From NCBI GenBank assembly GCA_041640715.1, contig JBEPZU010000001.1:62001-126000 (forward strand): a stretch of DNA of 64,000 bases, written 5' to 3'. Both the position numbers and the translations under genes were made by a program. Under the pieces are notes generated by a model that saw nothing but the letters and a program-made list of their open reading frames with translations, was not told the origin of the DNA and ran no database searches. Below, piece after piece: positions 1 to 7,780 of the stretch. Positions within the stretch are counted from its first letter, which is position 1, and every line of letters starts with the position of its first letter. The DNA is from DSFO01 sp041640715. GTDB taxonomy: Archaea; Thermoproteota; Thermoprotei; Gearchaeales; Gearchaeaceae.

Positions 1-1
1 T

Positions 2-331
2 GCTTCTTCTGTAGAAATAGATGAAAGGGTCACAGTAGATCTTCACAGATTGATCAGGATGCCTAACTCTTTGCATGGAAAGACCGCTCTAAGGGTTTTC
101 CCTTTGAGTTATGAATCTTTGGATTCCTTCGAACCTTTTAAGGATAGCATAGTGTTTAAGAAAGGTTATGGTAAGGTTTATTACAAAGAAAAAAGATGGT
201 TCCCTAAGTTGGTTATGAATGGAGTTGAATATGATCTAAATGAGTTGGAGAACAAGGAAATACCGCTTTATTTAGCTTTGTATCTTCATTTGAATGGCTA
301 CGCTGTAATGTATGAGCTCTCATATTATTAA
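2..331 (+). CDS. priS: DNA primase small (catalytic) subunit PriS, C-terminal part
   Basis: The frame is open from the first complete codon of the window, so the gene starts upstream and only about 109 residues are seen. The visible part holds the conserved primase segment with the H-R-L-I-R-x-P-x-S-L-H-G-K-T motif, whose basic residues bind the nucleotide phosphates in archaeal/eukaryotic primases. PriS makes RNA/DNA primers for replication together with PriL. It overlaps the next gene, a GINS subunit, by 20 bases, a replication gene pairing also known from other crenarchaea. The N-terminal catalytic aspartates lie outside the window. Confidence 0.93.
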   Translation, partial: ASSVEIDERVTVDLHRLIRMPNSLHGKTALRVFPLSYESLDSFEPFKDSIVFKKGYGKVYYKEKRWFPKLVMNGVEYDLNELENKEIPLYLALYLHLNGYAVMYELSYY

Positions 332-788
332 GAGGCTTTATAATAAGCTTTTGGAGGAGAAGTTAAATCAAACTTCCTTCTCTTCGAATAAGGATTTTTA
401 TGAAAGTATAGAAACAATTTCCAAGCCTATTTATGAAGAAAGAAATTTAGAAGAACGAATAAAGAATTTGGAGATAAAATTAACTAAAGTATTAGCAAAC
501 GCTATTTTAAAACATAAACTGAAAAAAATCTCTAAGGTCTTCTCTTCTAGTCTTTTAAATTCTTATCATCTGAAGATTTTATCGTCTGTAGAGGCAAAGC
601 TGAGTAGAAGGCTCTACGAGAATTTGCGTCTGGTAAGCATAGAAGAAAATATTCCTATAGTAATAGGAGAAGACGGTATAAGCTATGGTCCTTTAAAGAA
701 AAGAGATATAGTTTATATATCTGAAGATTTCTCTTCTTTATTAATAAAGAAAAAACTAGCGAGGGTGCTGGTCGATGAAAGTACCTGA
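312..788 (+). CDS. GINS complex subunit, Gins51 (Gins15) type
   Basis: The 158-residue protein has a helical, charged N-terminal part and a small C-terminal B domain (about residues 112-153) with the GINS pattern D-G-x-x-Y-G-P-x-K-x-x-D-I-V followed by a leucine-rich helix. A B domain at the C-terminus is the arrangement of the archaeal Gins51/15 subunit rather than Gins23. GINS activates the MCM helicase in the CMG complex and contacts primase. It overlaps priS upstream and rpl44e downstream (14 bases), so it is cotranscribed with primase and translation genes. The subunit assignment rests on domain order and neighbourhood; overall sequence conservation is low, as is usual for GINS. Confidence 0.8.
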   Translation: MSSHIIKRLYNKLLEEKLNQTSFSSNKDFYESIETISKPIYEERNLEERIKNLEIKLTKVLANAILKHKLKKISKVFSSSLLNSYHLKILSSVEAKLSRRLYENLRLVSIEENIPIVIGEDGISYGPLKKRDIVYISEDFSSLLIKKKLARVLVDEST

Positions 789-1056
789 TAAGATAAGGAC
801 GTATTGTCCAAGATGCAATTCTCATACTGAGCATAAGGTTGAACTTTATAAGACAGGTAAAAGGAGGACTCTTGCTCAAGGACAAAGAAGATACTTGAGG
901 AAGAATTTAGGTTATGGCAGTAAGAGAACTGCTGAACAGAAACGTTTTGCTAAGACTACTAAGAAACAGACGCTTAAGCTAATTTGTGTCAAGTGTAAGT
1001 ATATATCGCATAGGAAAGGAATAAGATTAAAGAAGCTGGAGATCATTAAGAAATGA
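775..1056 (+). CDS. rpl44e: Large ribosomal subunit protein eL42 (L44e)
   Basis: A 93-residue basic protein of the usual archaeal length with two zinc-binding Cys pairs, C11/C14 and C71/C74, and the basic middle segment typical of L44e (eL42). It is a component of the 50S subunit near the E site. It sits in the conserved archaeal order L44e-S27e-aIF2alpha-Nop10. Its stop overlaps the start of rps27e by four bases (ATGA), which suggests coupled translation. Confidence 0.97.
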   Translation: MKVPDKIRTYCPRCNSHTEHKVELYKTGKRRTLAQGQRRYLRKNLGYGSKRTAEQKRFAKTTKKQTLKLICVKCKYISHRKGIRLKKLEIIKK

Positions 1057-1256
1057 TGGTCAAAAAAAGAAAGGAAATAATACCCAGACCTAAAAGTTGT
1101 TTTATTAAAATTAAATGTCCTAACTGTGGTGCTGAAAGGATAATCTTCGATTATACCACCACCCTGATAAAATGTAGAATCTGTAATGAAGTGCTTGCTC
1201 AACCTACAGGAGGAAAGGCTTTGATTAGAGGTAAGATAGTAGCCAAATATGGTTGA
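1053..1256 (+). CDS. rps27e: Small ribosomal subunit protein eS27 (S27e)
   Basis: A 67-residue protein with a four-cysteine zinc ribbon (C22, C25, C41, C44) and the P-x-P-x-S-C-F-x-x-I-K-C-P N-terminal pattern of S27e. It is a structural 30S protein. Two adjacent ATG codons at the start (1053 and 1056) make the first residue ambiguous. The 3' end overlaps the aIF2-alpha start by eight bases within the same operon. Confidence 0.97.
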   Translation: MMVKKRKEIIPRPKSCFIKIKCPNCGAERIIFDYTTTLIKCRICNEVLAQPTGGKALIRGKIVAKYG

Positions 1257-2034
1257 TTTCCCTAAGCTTAACTCTCTAGTTATAGCCACTGCTAAAAAAG
1301 TCTTAGAACATGGTGCTTATTTCTATTTAGACGAGTACGGTGGCATAGAAGCTTATATGCCTATAGGCGAAGTATCAGCAAGCAGAGTAGTAAATATAGA
1401 AGACGTTATTAAAGAAGGTAAAAAGTATGTTTGTAAGGTTATTCGCGTAGACCCTTCTAGGGCTCATGTCGATATTTCTCTTAAAAAAGTGACAGAACAA
1501 GAAAGGAAATCTAAGATGATAGAATGGAAAAGGAATCAAAGAGCCATCAAACTCATAGAACTCACGGCTGAAAGAGCGAAGATGAATAAAGATCAATTAT
1601 TTAAAGTTTTATCTCAATATATAGGAAATGAATTTATTGATTATTTATCTATATTTGAAATGCCTATAAGGGAAGGTTATGAAGTTCTTGATAAATTAAA
1701 CTTAGATAATAATATAAAATTAGCAATAATTGAAGTAGCAAAAGAACATATAAAAATTCCTATACCAGAATTAAAAGCAGAGATCGCTTTATTTACTTTA
1801 GCGAGAAACGGTATTAATATTATAAAGGAAATCCTAGCAGAGTCGTATAAAAATATAGCTGAAATTAAGGGTTTAAGAAAAGTAGAAATAACTTATATAG
1901 GTGCTAGCCGATTTTTAGTGAGTATTCAAGCAAATAGTTTCAAAATAGCTGAACTTGCATTAGAAAAGTTTGAGAGTTCAGCTAAAGAAAATTCTAAGCG
2001 GTTAAATGTTAGTTTCTTTTTCAAGAGACTTTAA
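1249..2034 (+). CDS. eif2a: Translation initiation factor aIF2 subunit alpha
   Basis: The 261-residue length matches archaeal aIF2-alpha. Residues about 8-85 form the S1 RNA-binding domain (the segment around E-Y-G-G-I-E-A-Y-M-P and V-D-P-S-R-A-H-V-D-I-S-L-K-K is characteristic), followed by the helical domain and a C-terminal alpha/beta domain that binds the gamma subunit. aIF2 delivers initiator Met-tRNA to the small subunit. It is the last gene of the plus-strand operon, and its last 14 bases overlap the 3' end of the convergent nop10. Confidence 0.96.
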   Translation: MVDFPKLNSLVIATAKKVLEHGAYFYLDEYGGIEAYMPIGEVSASRVVNIEDVIKEGKKYVCKVIRVDPSRAHVDISLKKVTEQERKSKMIEWKRNQRAIKLIELTAERAKMNKDQLFKVLSQYIGNEFIDYLSIFEMPIREGYEVLDKLNLDNNIKLAIIEVAKEHIKIPIPELKAEIALFTLARNGINIIKEILAESYKNIAEIKGLRKVEITYIGASRFLVSIQANSFKIAELALEKFESSAKENSKRLNVSFFFKRL

Positions 2035-2203
2035 CTAATTCGCCTCTTCTCTTCCTTATAGTATAGAATTTTATTTCCCAGTATTTGTCCAAAGGAGAAA
2101 ATTTAGGAGGATGAATATTTTTCAAGTCTTTAGAATTGCAAATAGGGCAAGCTTCTTTTATTGTGTACCTATTACACTTTTCGCATTTTCTTATAGAGTT
2201 CAT
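2021..2203 (-). CDS. nop10: H/ACA ribonucleoprotein protein Nop10
   Basis: A 60-residue protein with a small zinc ribbon (C7, C10, C19, C22) and the H-P-P-K-F-S-P-x-D-x-Y motif diagnostic of Nop10. It supports Cbf5 in guide-RNA-directed pseudouridylation. The start chosen is the ATG whose last bases overlap the aglB stop (ATGA, 2200-2203). An in-frame start nine codons upstream exists but would add a basic extension not seen in the family. It is convergent with eif2a and probably cotranscribed with aglB. Confidence 0.95.
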   Translation of the reverse strand: MNSIRKCEKCNRYTIKEACPICNSKDLKNIHPPKFSPLDKYWEIKFYTIRKRRGELVKVS

Positions 2204-4314
2204 CTTCTTTCTTCTATTCCTATCTTCCAAATCAATACAGACTTGTTGGGTGATTGGTATACAAGCGTGAAGTATAGAGGCATGCCTATCTGTATTTTAT
2301 TCATAATATTGGGATTTATCTCTCTCACCCCTTTCATGTTGAAGAAAAGTAACTTATATATCAATGCGTCTTTAGCCTTCTCGCCGATTGGTAGTGTTAG
2401 GCTGATAGTTTGTAGTCCTATATTTAAGGTAGTTTGGTTTAAATAATACTTCCTTACCTCTTCGTCGGTGTAATTGAAAGCAATCCTTATCATCCAATAA
2501 CTTTTCTCCAAATCGCCTCCGACTGGTAATAGAGTTCCACCAACATCAAGCATTTGCTCGTATACTAGCAAGTAAGACGCTCCTAGTTTCTTGAATATTT
2601 GCAATGAAGTATTTTCATCGCTTACCAGGGCTTTGGCTATGAGATTTATTTGAGTATAATTGAAGTTGGCATTATCAGCTACCGAAGGTCTTCCTGTATT
2701 AACCGTTATCCAATAGCCGTAGTCCCACCAGGAAGCTATCACTGCATCTTCAGGTAAATTATTTTTTATCCATTCAAAAGTAGCTATCCAGTCGTACGTA
2801 AGACTACCTGTTTCGGTAGATAATATACTTTGGGGTAAAGAACCAACTCTAATTGGATTCGTTTGTGCGGAGGTGGCTGTGAATAGAGTTAAGAGGACCA
2901 AAATTAGCAGGAATATTGCGCTATAGCTCGTAGGTATACCTTTAAATAACTTCACTCTTCTTCTCTCAAGATATTCCTTTTTTGTTCTGAACGTATTCGC
3001 GTAGGTAGTTATCAATGATGCAAGGGCAAAGCAACCAACTAGTATGATTGGTTGGGCTGAAAGCATAAAAAGTCTATTTACACTAGATGTTGCATGTAGT
3101 GATGTTAAAACTGCTAAACTCATAAATATATCTGTATTGCTAGCTCTTTTTACTAATAAATAAGCTCCTAAAGGTAGTAGTATAATCATCAAATTGAGGT
3201 TTAAGAAGTACTGTGCCCAAGTTGCAGCGAAATGCTCGCCTACTGACTCGAACCACGGATTATTTGACTTACCGAAGGGGTTTATGACTATAGAGAGTTT
3301 ACCTGGTAATGAGGCTAAATAACCAAATCTTACTAGAACAAAGATCCCTGCAAGTATAATACCCAATGCTCCTGCAAAATATAGGGGTAACCTAGCAGTG
3401 TTTATATTTTTAATGTATTTGAATAAGTATAATTCTGAGAAAGTAAAAATATAACCGGCATAGGGTAATATCATTGAAACGCTAACTAGAGTAGGCGTAG
3501 CTCTAGGTATGAGTCCTACCATGATCAGCGCAATAGTCATGCTTATCAGGTAAGTCTTAAGTATATTCAAGTTACTCCTTCTAATCAATATCAAAGTTAT
3601 CGTAGTAAGAGCTAGGAGATTTAACAAATAAATATAAGCACCCCATGTCATCACTAGAAGCGCAAGGGAAATTCCATTTACGAAAGGCCAAATTTTAGTT
3701 TTTCCATTGATAGACTTTATGTATGAAAGAATGAATAAAGCGATATAGATTTGCGATATGCCATCGTCATCGTAGAAGCCATAGCTTGTCCTTGTTATCG
3801 TAGCGGCGGAAATTGCAAAGAAGAATGAGGCTAATAATCCAGTTAATTTGTTATAGATTTCTTTACCTATGAAATATAATATCACCGAAGTTATAGCTGC
3901 TGAAAAACTTGGTATTAAACCTACTACATACATCAAAGGTAAGTTTAAGCCTATCAGCTGGAGTATTAAATAAATAAGAGCCCCGAGAAAAGGTACCCCT
4001 GGATAGGCCGTAGCGGGTATATTTCTGCCTGATGGGTACCACATACTGTAATCTTTACTTTGGCTAAACCACTCTATGAAGCCGTACCATCCTCTTTCCA
4101 CTATCCAATTGGTTTGATAGTATTGGAACCATGGATCGAATTCGTTGAGGAAGATTCCATATTTTAAAGGCATCAACCTTATAGCTAATGCTATAATAAA
4201 GTTGAAGCTTAGGATCAAAACTATTAGAGAAGTTTCAACAGGAGGCTTAGGTATCTTTTCAAAGTATTTTCTTAATGGTTTAAACAAATTTTTTAATGCC
4301 TTTTTTACAGTCAT
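2200..4314 (-). CDS. aglB: Oligosaccharyltransferase catalytic subunit AglB/STT3
   Basis: A 704-residue integral membrane protein that transfers lipid-linked glycans to asparagine in N-glycosylation sequons on the outer face of the membrane. The first extracellular loop carries the acidic metal-binding motif E-F-D-P-W (about residues 58-62). More than ten membrane segments follow, and the soluble C-terminal domain contains the signature W-W-D-Y-G (about 529-533) that recognises the acceptor hydroxyl side chain. It is divergent from gcvH with a short shared promoter region and overlaps nop10 by four bases. A second possible OST component, the ribophorin I-like protein at 55795-57480, lies elsewhere in this window. 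Confidence 0.95.
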   Translation of the reverse strand: MTVKKALKNLFKPLRKYFEKIPKPPVETSLIVLILSFNFIIALAIRLMPLKYGIFLNEFDPWFQYYQTNWIVERGWYGFIEWFSQSKDYSMWYPSGRNIPATAYPGVPFLGALIYLILQLIGLNLPLMYVVGLIPSFSAAITSVILYFIGKEIYNKLTGLLASFFFAISAATITRTSYGFYDDDGISQIYIALFILSYIKSINGKTKIWPFVNGISLALLVMTWGAYIYLLNLLALTTITLILIRRSNLNILKTYLISMTIALIMVGLIPRATPTLVSVSMILPYAGYIFTFSELYLFKYIKNINTARLPLYFAGALGIILAGIFVLVRFGYLASLPGKLSIVINPFGKSNNPWFESVGEHFAATWAQYFLNLNLMIILLPLGAYLLVKRASNTDIFMSLAVLTSLHATSSVNRLFMLSAQPIILVGCFALASLITTYANTFRTKKEYLERRRVKLFKGIPTSYSAIFLLILVLLTLFTATSAQTNPIRVGSLPQSILSTETGSLTYDWIATFEWIKNNLPEDAVIASWWDYGYWITVNTGRPSVADNANFNYTQINLIAKALVSDENTSLQIFKKLGASYLLVYEQMLDVGGTLLPVGGDLEKSYWMIRIAFNYTDEEVRKYYLNQTTLNIGLQTISLTLPIGEKAKDALIYKLLFFNMKGVREINPNIMNKIQIGMPLYFTLVYQSPNKSVLIWKIGIEERR

Positions 4315-4324
4315 TGACGGATGA

Positions 4325-4334
4325 TTTAAATAAA
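4325..4334 (+). promoter_or_regulatory. TATA box of gcvH
   Basis: The sequence tttaaataaa is centred about 25 bases upstream of the gcvH ATG at 4354, the spacing expected between an archaeal TATA box and the transcription start. The transcript would therefore be leaderless, beginning at or next to the start codon. It lies in the 39-base divergent gap between aglB and gcvH. Confidence 0.6.
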
Positions 4335-4353
4335 GTTCTACTATTTAAGTATT

Positions 4354-4737
4354 ATGAGTGAAAGATATCCTAGGGACAGGAAGTATACAAAGGATCATGA
4401 ATGGGCAAAAGAAGAAAAAGGGCTTGTTTATGTAGGTATAACATGGTATGCTCAATCTAAGCTTAAAGATATAGTCTATATAGAATTGCCTAAAATGGGC
4501 AAAAAGACAAATAAAGGAGAGGTTTTAGCGGTTGTTGAATCTGTTAAGACAGCATCTGATGTTTATTCGCCTATTAGCGGTGAAATTGTTGGGGTCAATG
4601 AGAAATTGGAAAGAAATCCTGAATTAATAAATAAGGATCCTTATGGTGAGGGATGGATAGCTACGATTAGACCTAGCAACATTAATGAACTTGATGAATT
4701 ACTTACTGCTGAAGAATATGAGAAACTAGTTTCTTGA
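4354..4737 (+). CDS. gcvH: Glycine cleavage system H protein
   Basis: A 127-residue lipoyl-domain protein with the family pattern E-S-V-K-T-A-S-D in which K65 is the lipoylated lysine. It shuttles the aminomethyl group between the P, T and L proteins of the glycine cleavage system. The other components in this window are gcvT (54595-55668) and gcvPA/gcvPB (57502-60340), about 50 kb away. Lipoate may be attached by the LplA-like ligase at 11630-12364. It is preceded by a TATA box at leaderless spacing, and its 3' end overlaps the convergent small membrane protein gene by 12 bases. Confidence 0.97.
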   Translation: MSERYPRDRKYTKDHEWAKEEKGLVYVGITWYAQSKLKDIVYIELPKMGKKTNKGEVLAVVESVKTASDVYSPISGEIVGVNEKLERNPELINKDPYGEGWIATIRPSNINELDELLTAEEYEKLVS

Positions 4738-5232
4738 TCTTTTTTTCATAAAAATATAAGGCAGAGTATATCCTTTGTTTTTCATAACTTTATACCAAGT
4801 ATCGTATGCTATATCTAGATATTTTTTCATTTCAGCAGGTGTCTTAGCTTGTTGGCTCATATAAAGGCTATATTCTATTATAGCCTTAGCGTGTTCTAGG
4901 TCATCAAAATTTTCAATATTTAAACTTTTTTTGTTTACAATCTCCTCAGCTTTTTTTATATCGAAAGCATAAAGCGTTTTCCTCCTGAAACTTGAAAAAA
5001 TGATCCAGATAGTGCTGACTATTAGGGTAAGAAAAGATAAGTTTTCTAGCAACTTAAAATTTAGGAGTTGCGAAATAATATAAACAATTCCTCCTATCGA
5101 TAACCCTATAATGCCTATAATGGGATTAGGTTTATTTGTCAAAGTGAAGAGATCTATGAATGCTATATCATAGATCAAGGAAAGCAAAAAAAGCCTTCTT
5201 AGCTGAGGAAACCATTTCAGTTTGTCATTCAT
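4726..5232 (-). CDS. Small membrane protein of unknown function with soluble C-terminal domain
   Basis: The 168-residue product is not recognised. It has three hydrophobic segments in the first half (about residues 13-30, 38-57 and 64-82). A charged helical C-terminal half follows, containing a run of helices around D-D-L-E-H-A-K-A-I-I-E-Y-S that could be a small helical-repeat-like domain facing the cytoplasm. It stands between gcvH (convergent) and another small membrane protein (divergent, 5284-5658). There is no context that assigns a function. Confidence 0.7.
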   Translation of the reverse strand: MNDKLKWFPQLRRLFLLSLIYDIAFIDLFTLTNKPNPIIGIIGLSIGGIVYIISQLLNFKLLENLSFLTLIVSTIWIIFSSFRRKTLYAFDIKKAEEIVNKKSLNIENFDDLEHAKAIIEYSLYMSQQAKTPAEMKKYLDIAYDTWYKVMKNKGYTLPYIFMKKRSRN

Positions 5233-5283
5233 CGAAAAAATAAATTAGTAAAGGTTATAATTAAGAATTAGTGAAAGTGTAGC

Positions 5284-5658
5284 ATGGCTAAATTAGAAAG
5301 CATTAAGAAGTTCATGAATTTATTGTCCTATAGTGTACTACCTTATCTTTTGCCTTTAATTATAATCGCATATTTGTCCGGTTTTGTGTTCATAGCCACT
5401 CAAAACGCTCTACCTTATTTATCTGGGCAACAAGGTATAATTATAATATATCCTTCTTCATCGCAACAAACTGTACTTGAAACGACACTTGTTTATATTA
5501 CTCTTTTCTTCCTGTTCATTAGTCTTCTAGCTTTGCATATAATAGGAAATAAAAAATACCATTCTAGACCGCCCACGCTTCTATTGGCCTTTTCTTTATT
5601 TTTATTGATAATCCTGTTCTTCATACTATTGATTATGTTGGTGCAAAAGTTTAGCTAA
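5284..5658 (+). CDS. Small membrane protein of unknown function
   Basis: A 124-residue protein with an N-terminal amphipathic stretch and three hydrophobic segments (about residues 16-35, 69-88 and 98-119). A polar loop of some 30 residues between the first two contains G-Q-Q-G and a serine-rich stretch. No family is recognised. Its stop codon overlaps that of the convergent carS gene by four bases. It is a single-gene unit divergent from the preceding membrane protein. Confidence 0.65.
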   Translation: MAKLESIKKFMNLLSYSVLPYLLPLIIIAYLSGFVFIATQNALPYLSGQQGIIIIYPSSSQQTVLETTLVYITLFFLFISLLALHIIGNKKYHSRPPTLLLAFSLFLLIILFFILLIMLVQKFS

Positions 5659-6194
5659 AGTGGTTTTTTCTTAATTCCCATTCTATAAGCTGCGAGATTG
5701 GTCATAATATGTATTAAGAAAGTCATTATGAAAAGATAAACTACCAGATCATAGGGTACTGCGCCGAAAAATATAGATCGCATTAAAATTGCAAATACCA
5801 AAAATCCCGTTTGATCAAATATAGGAAGTGTATCACCTCTTTCGATTCCCAATCTTCTCTTCAAAAAAGAACCTACTAAATCGCCTGTTATTGCTCCAAT
5901 TATAATGGTCAATCCTTCGAATTCGTTTATATACAGATTTAAAATATTCAACCTCTTATCTATATAGAAGAAAGCTAAGAAATACGTCAGTCCTACAAAG
6001 AAACCGAATGTTGTGCCTTCTATAGTCTTTCCATCTCCGAAAATTCTTCTCCCATCTTTTAGAGTGAATCCAAAATCTAGAGGTTTTTTATTTTTAAGTA
6101 TGCTGCCTAAGAAAAGAGGGGCTGAATTTGCTGCATATGCAGGAGATATATAGAATAAAGGCCAAAGATATATGAGTATGAAGTCTAATTCCAC
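5655..6194 (-). CDS. carS: CDP-archaeol synthase
   Basis: A 179-residue membrane protein of the CarS family, which converts unsaturated archaetidic acid and CTP to CDP-archaeol, a core step in archaeal phospholipid synthesis. The diagnostic stretch is D-G-R-R-I-F-G-D-G-K-T-I-E-G near residues 47-60, with a later G-D-x-x-G-S-F-x-K-R-R-x-G-I-x-R-G motif (about residues 103-121) resembling the CDP-alcohol-forming active site of CdsA relatives. About five membrane segments are visible. The start overlaps the end of the upstream P-loop gene by ten bases, so the two are probably cotranscribed. Confidence 0.95.
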   Translation of the reverse strand: MELDFILIYLWPLFYISPAYAANSAPLFLGSILKNKKPLDFGFTLKDGRRIFGDGKTIEGTTFGFFVGLTYFLAFFYIDKRLNILNLYINEFEGLTIIIGAITGDLVGSFLKRRLGIERGDTLPIFDQTGFLVFAILMRSIFFGAVPYDLVVYLFIMTFLIHIMTNLAAYRMGIKKKPL

Positions 6195-6745
6195 GGCTTC
6201 AGACTCTTTATATTTAGGATAGTTGTTTTTATTTTTTTCTCATCTTTAAAACTAATTTTGAGATTCTCATCCTCTTTATTTGTTTCTAGAATGTAATCGC
6301 ACCAATAAATGAAGACCTTGTTGAGTATTTCGTCATCTTTATTTGTTATAAAGATATTTGTATGTTCCTTTTTTTGTGTAAGTAATGAAAGATAGCATAA
6401 AAGACTATTAAAATTGATATAATATTCAATTATATTTGTTATTTCTAAATTTAAAATTGATAGATCATCAAAAATGAACACCGAATTGTCATGATCTATA
6501 TTATTTTTTTTAAATATTATTTCTATTAAATCATTGAGTTTATAAAATTCTTTAAATGATATATTAATTTTTTGATCAACATTGTCTATATAATTAATTA
6601 GATTATATATGTTTGAGAAAAAATAAATTATTTTAGTTCTATTTAGCTTAGAGGCAAAATAAAAAGCGAGTAGTGTTTTACCGCTTTTCCTTTCACCGGT
6701 TATCAGTAAATTTCTTTTACTTATCTTGAGTAGATCAGTTAGCAT
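6185..6745 (-). CDS. Small P-loop NTPase of unknown function
   Basis: The 186-residue protein has a Walker A motif G-E-R-K-S-G-K-T (about residues 17-24) and a likely Walker B strand V-F-I-F-D-D-L-S (about residues 89-96), followed by a helix-rich half with many Asn, Ile and Lys residues. The layout fits a compact RecA/KaiC-like ATPase, but no family can be named. The gene is visibly richer in A and T than its neighbours. It lies between tRNA-Arg and carS, overlapping carS by ten bases. The upstream end abuts the tRNA, leaving almost no room for a separate promoter outside the tRNA transcript. Confidence 0.72.
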   Translation of the reverse strand: MLTDLLKISKRNLLITGERKSGKTLLAFYFASKLNRTKIIYFFSNIYNLINYIDNVDQKINISFKEFYKLNDLIEIIFKKNNIDHDNSVFIFDDLSILNLEITNIIEYYINFNSLLCYLSLLTQKKEHTNIFITNKDDEILNKVFIYWCDYILETNKEDENLKISFKDEKKIKTTILNIKSLKPWN

Positions 6746-6747
6746 AA

Positions 6748-6822
6748 CGCCCTGGGAGGGATTCGAACCCTCGACCTGCGGCTTAGGAGGCCGTCGCTCT
6801 ATCCTAGCTGAGCTACCAGGGC
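6748..6822 (-). tRNA. tRNA-Arg (anticodon CCT)
   Basis: On the minus strand the acceptor GCCCTGG pairs with CCAGGGC, the D arm is GCTC/GAGC, the anticodon loop is CTCCTAA and the T arm is GAGGG-TTCGAAT-CCCTC. The anticodon CCT reads AGG arginine codons. The discriminator base is G and no CCA is encoded. The outermost anticodon-stem pair (27-43) is an A-C mismatch; the remaining four pairs are sound. No intron is needed to fold it. Confidence 0.95.
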
Positions 6823-6899
6823 AACTACTTTAATTTTATCTTTTTTTATACTTAACTCTTAATGAACAGTCATTGATTAACCGTTACTAGTAAGGATGC

Positions 6900-6910
6900 T
6901 TTATATATAA
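6900..6910 (+). promoter_or_regulatory. TATA box of the first pilin-like gene
   Basis: The sequence tttatatataa is centred about 22 bases upstream of the GTG at 6927. This supports a leaderless transcript and the choice of that GTG as the start codon. Confidence 0.6.
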
Positions 6911-6926
6911 GTTTAAAATTACAACT

Positions 6927-7757
6927 GTGAGAGCCATCTCCACAGCCTTAGGCTCTTTCTTTTTAGCTTCTTTGATCGTGACTTCTACGGCTTTTTATTT
7001 ATATTTAAACGAACAGACTTTGAAAGTTCTTTCTTTATATTTAGAAACCATAAGCTCATACGAAAAAAACGATGATGGAAGCGTTCTTTTTTCTTTAGCC
7101 TCGTTTGACAAGTATTACGTTAATTTTGTCAAGCCTTTGAATTATTCATGTTCATATGGTAGGATACCTGATTTAATTTTAAGAAAAGATCATATCACTT
7201 TTTGTTCCGATAAAGGCATAATTACTCTTTTATTTTCTTTTAAGAATGTTTCTTACCATGAAGGCAAATACAAACTTGAAATGGATTATCGTTTGTTTAG
7301 TGATGAGGAAACAAATAGCATCAACATAAGCGCTGTGGTGAAAGAAAAGAAAATCAAATTGGTTGAATTAGAAGTCAAATCTTCAAGTTTTTCTACTCTA
7401 TCAATTTCTTTAGATAAAATAACCGAATATTTGAGAGATTCAAATGAAATAGATATCCTTTTAACTATATCTTCAAACAAGACCAATTTTATCAAATTCG
7501 ATTTAGTAAGTTTATACATTAAGATTCTAAACGAAAAACCACATTTCTTAATCCTCTATCTTTATAACTTAAGTACAGAGAATATCTTGCTGAATTTTGT
7601 ACTAGTATTTAATTCGACGGATGTTGAGATCTTTGATATGCGAGTAAATTTGTTTCCTCTTACATTATATAGTCTTAAAATCAAAACTTTTATTTCGAAT
7701 CCTTTAATTAAAATAATTACTGAAAAAGGCAGTCAGCTCATTAGAGTAAGCAATTAA
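6927..7757 (+). CDS. Type IV pilin-like secreted protein, function unknown
   Basis: The 276-residue product begins with GTG and an N-terminus M-R-A-I-S followed by a hydrophobic helix to about residue 26. R-A followed by I-S matches the recognition pattern of archaeal class III signal peptides, cut by the prepilin peptidase PibD/FlaK after the R-A pair. The rest is a predicted beta-rich extracellular domain with two cysteines and scattered N-x-S/T sequons. It could be a minor pilin or a pilin-anchored surface protein, and it is larger than a typical major pilin. A second protein with the same R-A-I-S start (8737-9168) lies just after dys, so the two may act together. Confidence 0.65.
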   Translation: MRAISTALGSFFLASLIVTSTAFYLYLNEQTLKVLSLYLETISSYEKNDDGSVLFSLASFDKYYVNFVKPLNYSCSYGRIPDLILRKDHITFCSDKGIITLLFSFKNVSYHEGKYKLEMDYRLFSDEETNSINISAVVKEKKIKLVELEVKSSSFSTLSISLDKITEYLRDSNEIDILLTISSNKTNFIKFDLVSLYIKILNEKPHFLILYLYNLSTENILLNFVLVFNSTDVEIFDMRVNLFPLTLYSLKIKTFISNPLIKIITEKGSQLIRVSN

Positions 7758-7780
7758 TACACCAAACTTTTTCTTCAATT

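Noticed and set aside
1..800. Possible replication origin near priS and GINS
   Set aside because: No origin recognition box repeats and no orc1/cdc6 gene are visible; primase and GINS genes are often not at an origin.
912..1289. Open reading frame of 125 codons antisense to rpl44e and rps27e
   Set aside because: It lies across two conserved ribosomal protein genes and codes for a low-complexity Ser/Phe/Leu-rich sequence; no promoter or start signal was seen.
2111..2446. Open reading frame of 111 codons on the plus strand over nop10 and the end of aglB
   Set aside because: Both opposite-strand genes are firmly identified, and the plus-strand product has no recognisable domain.
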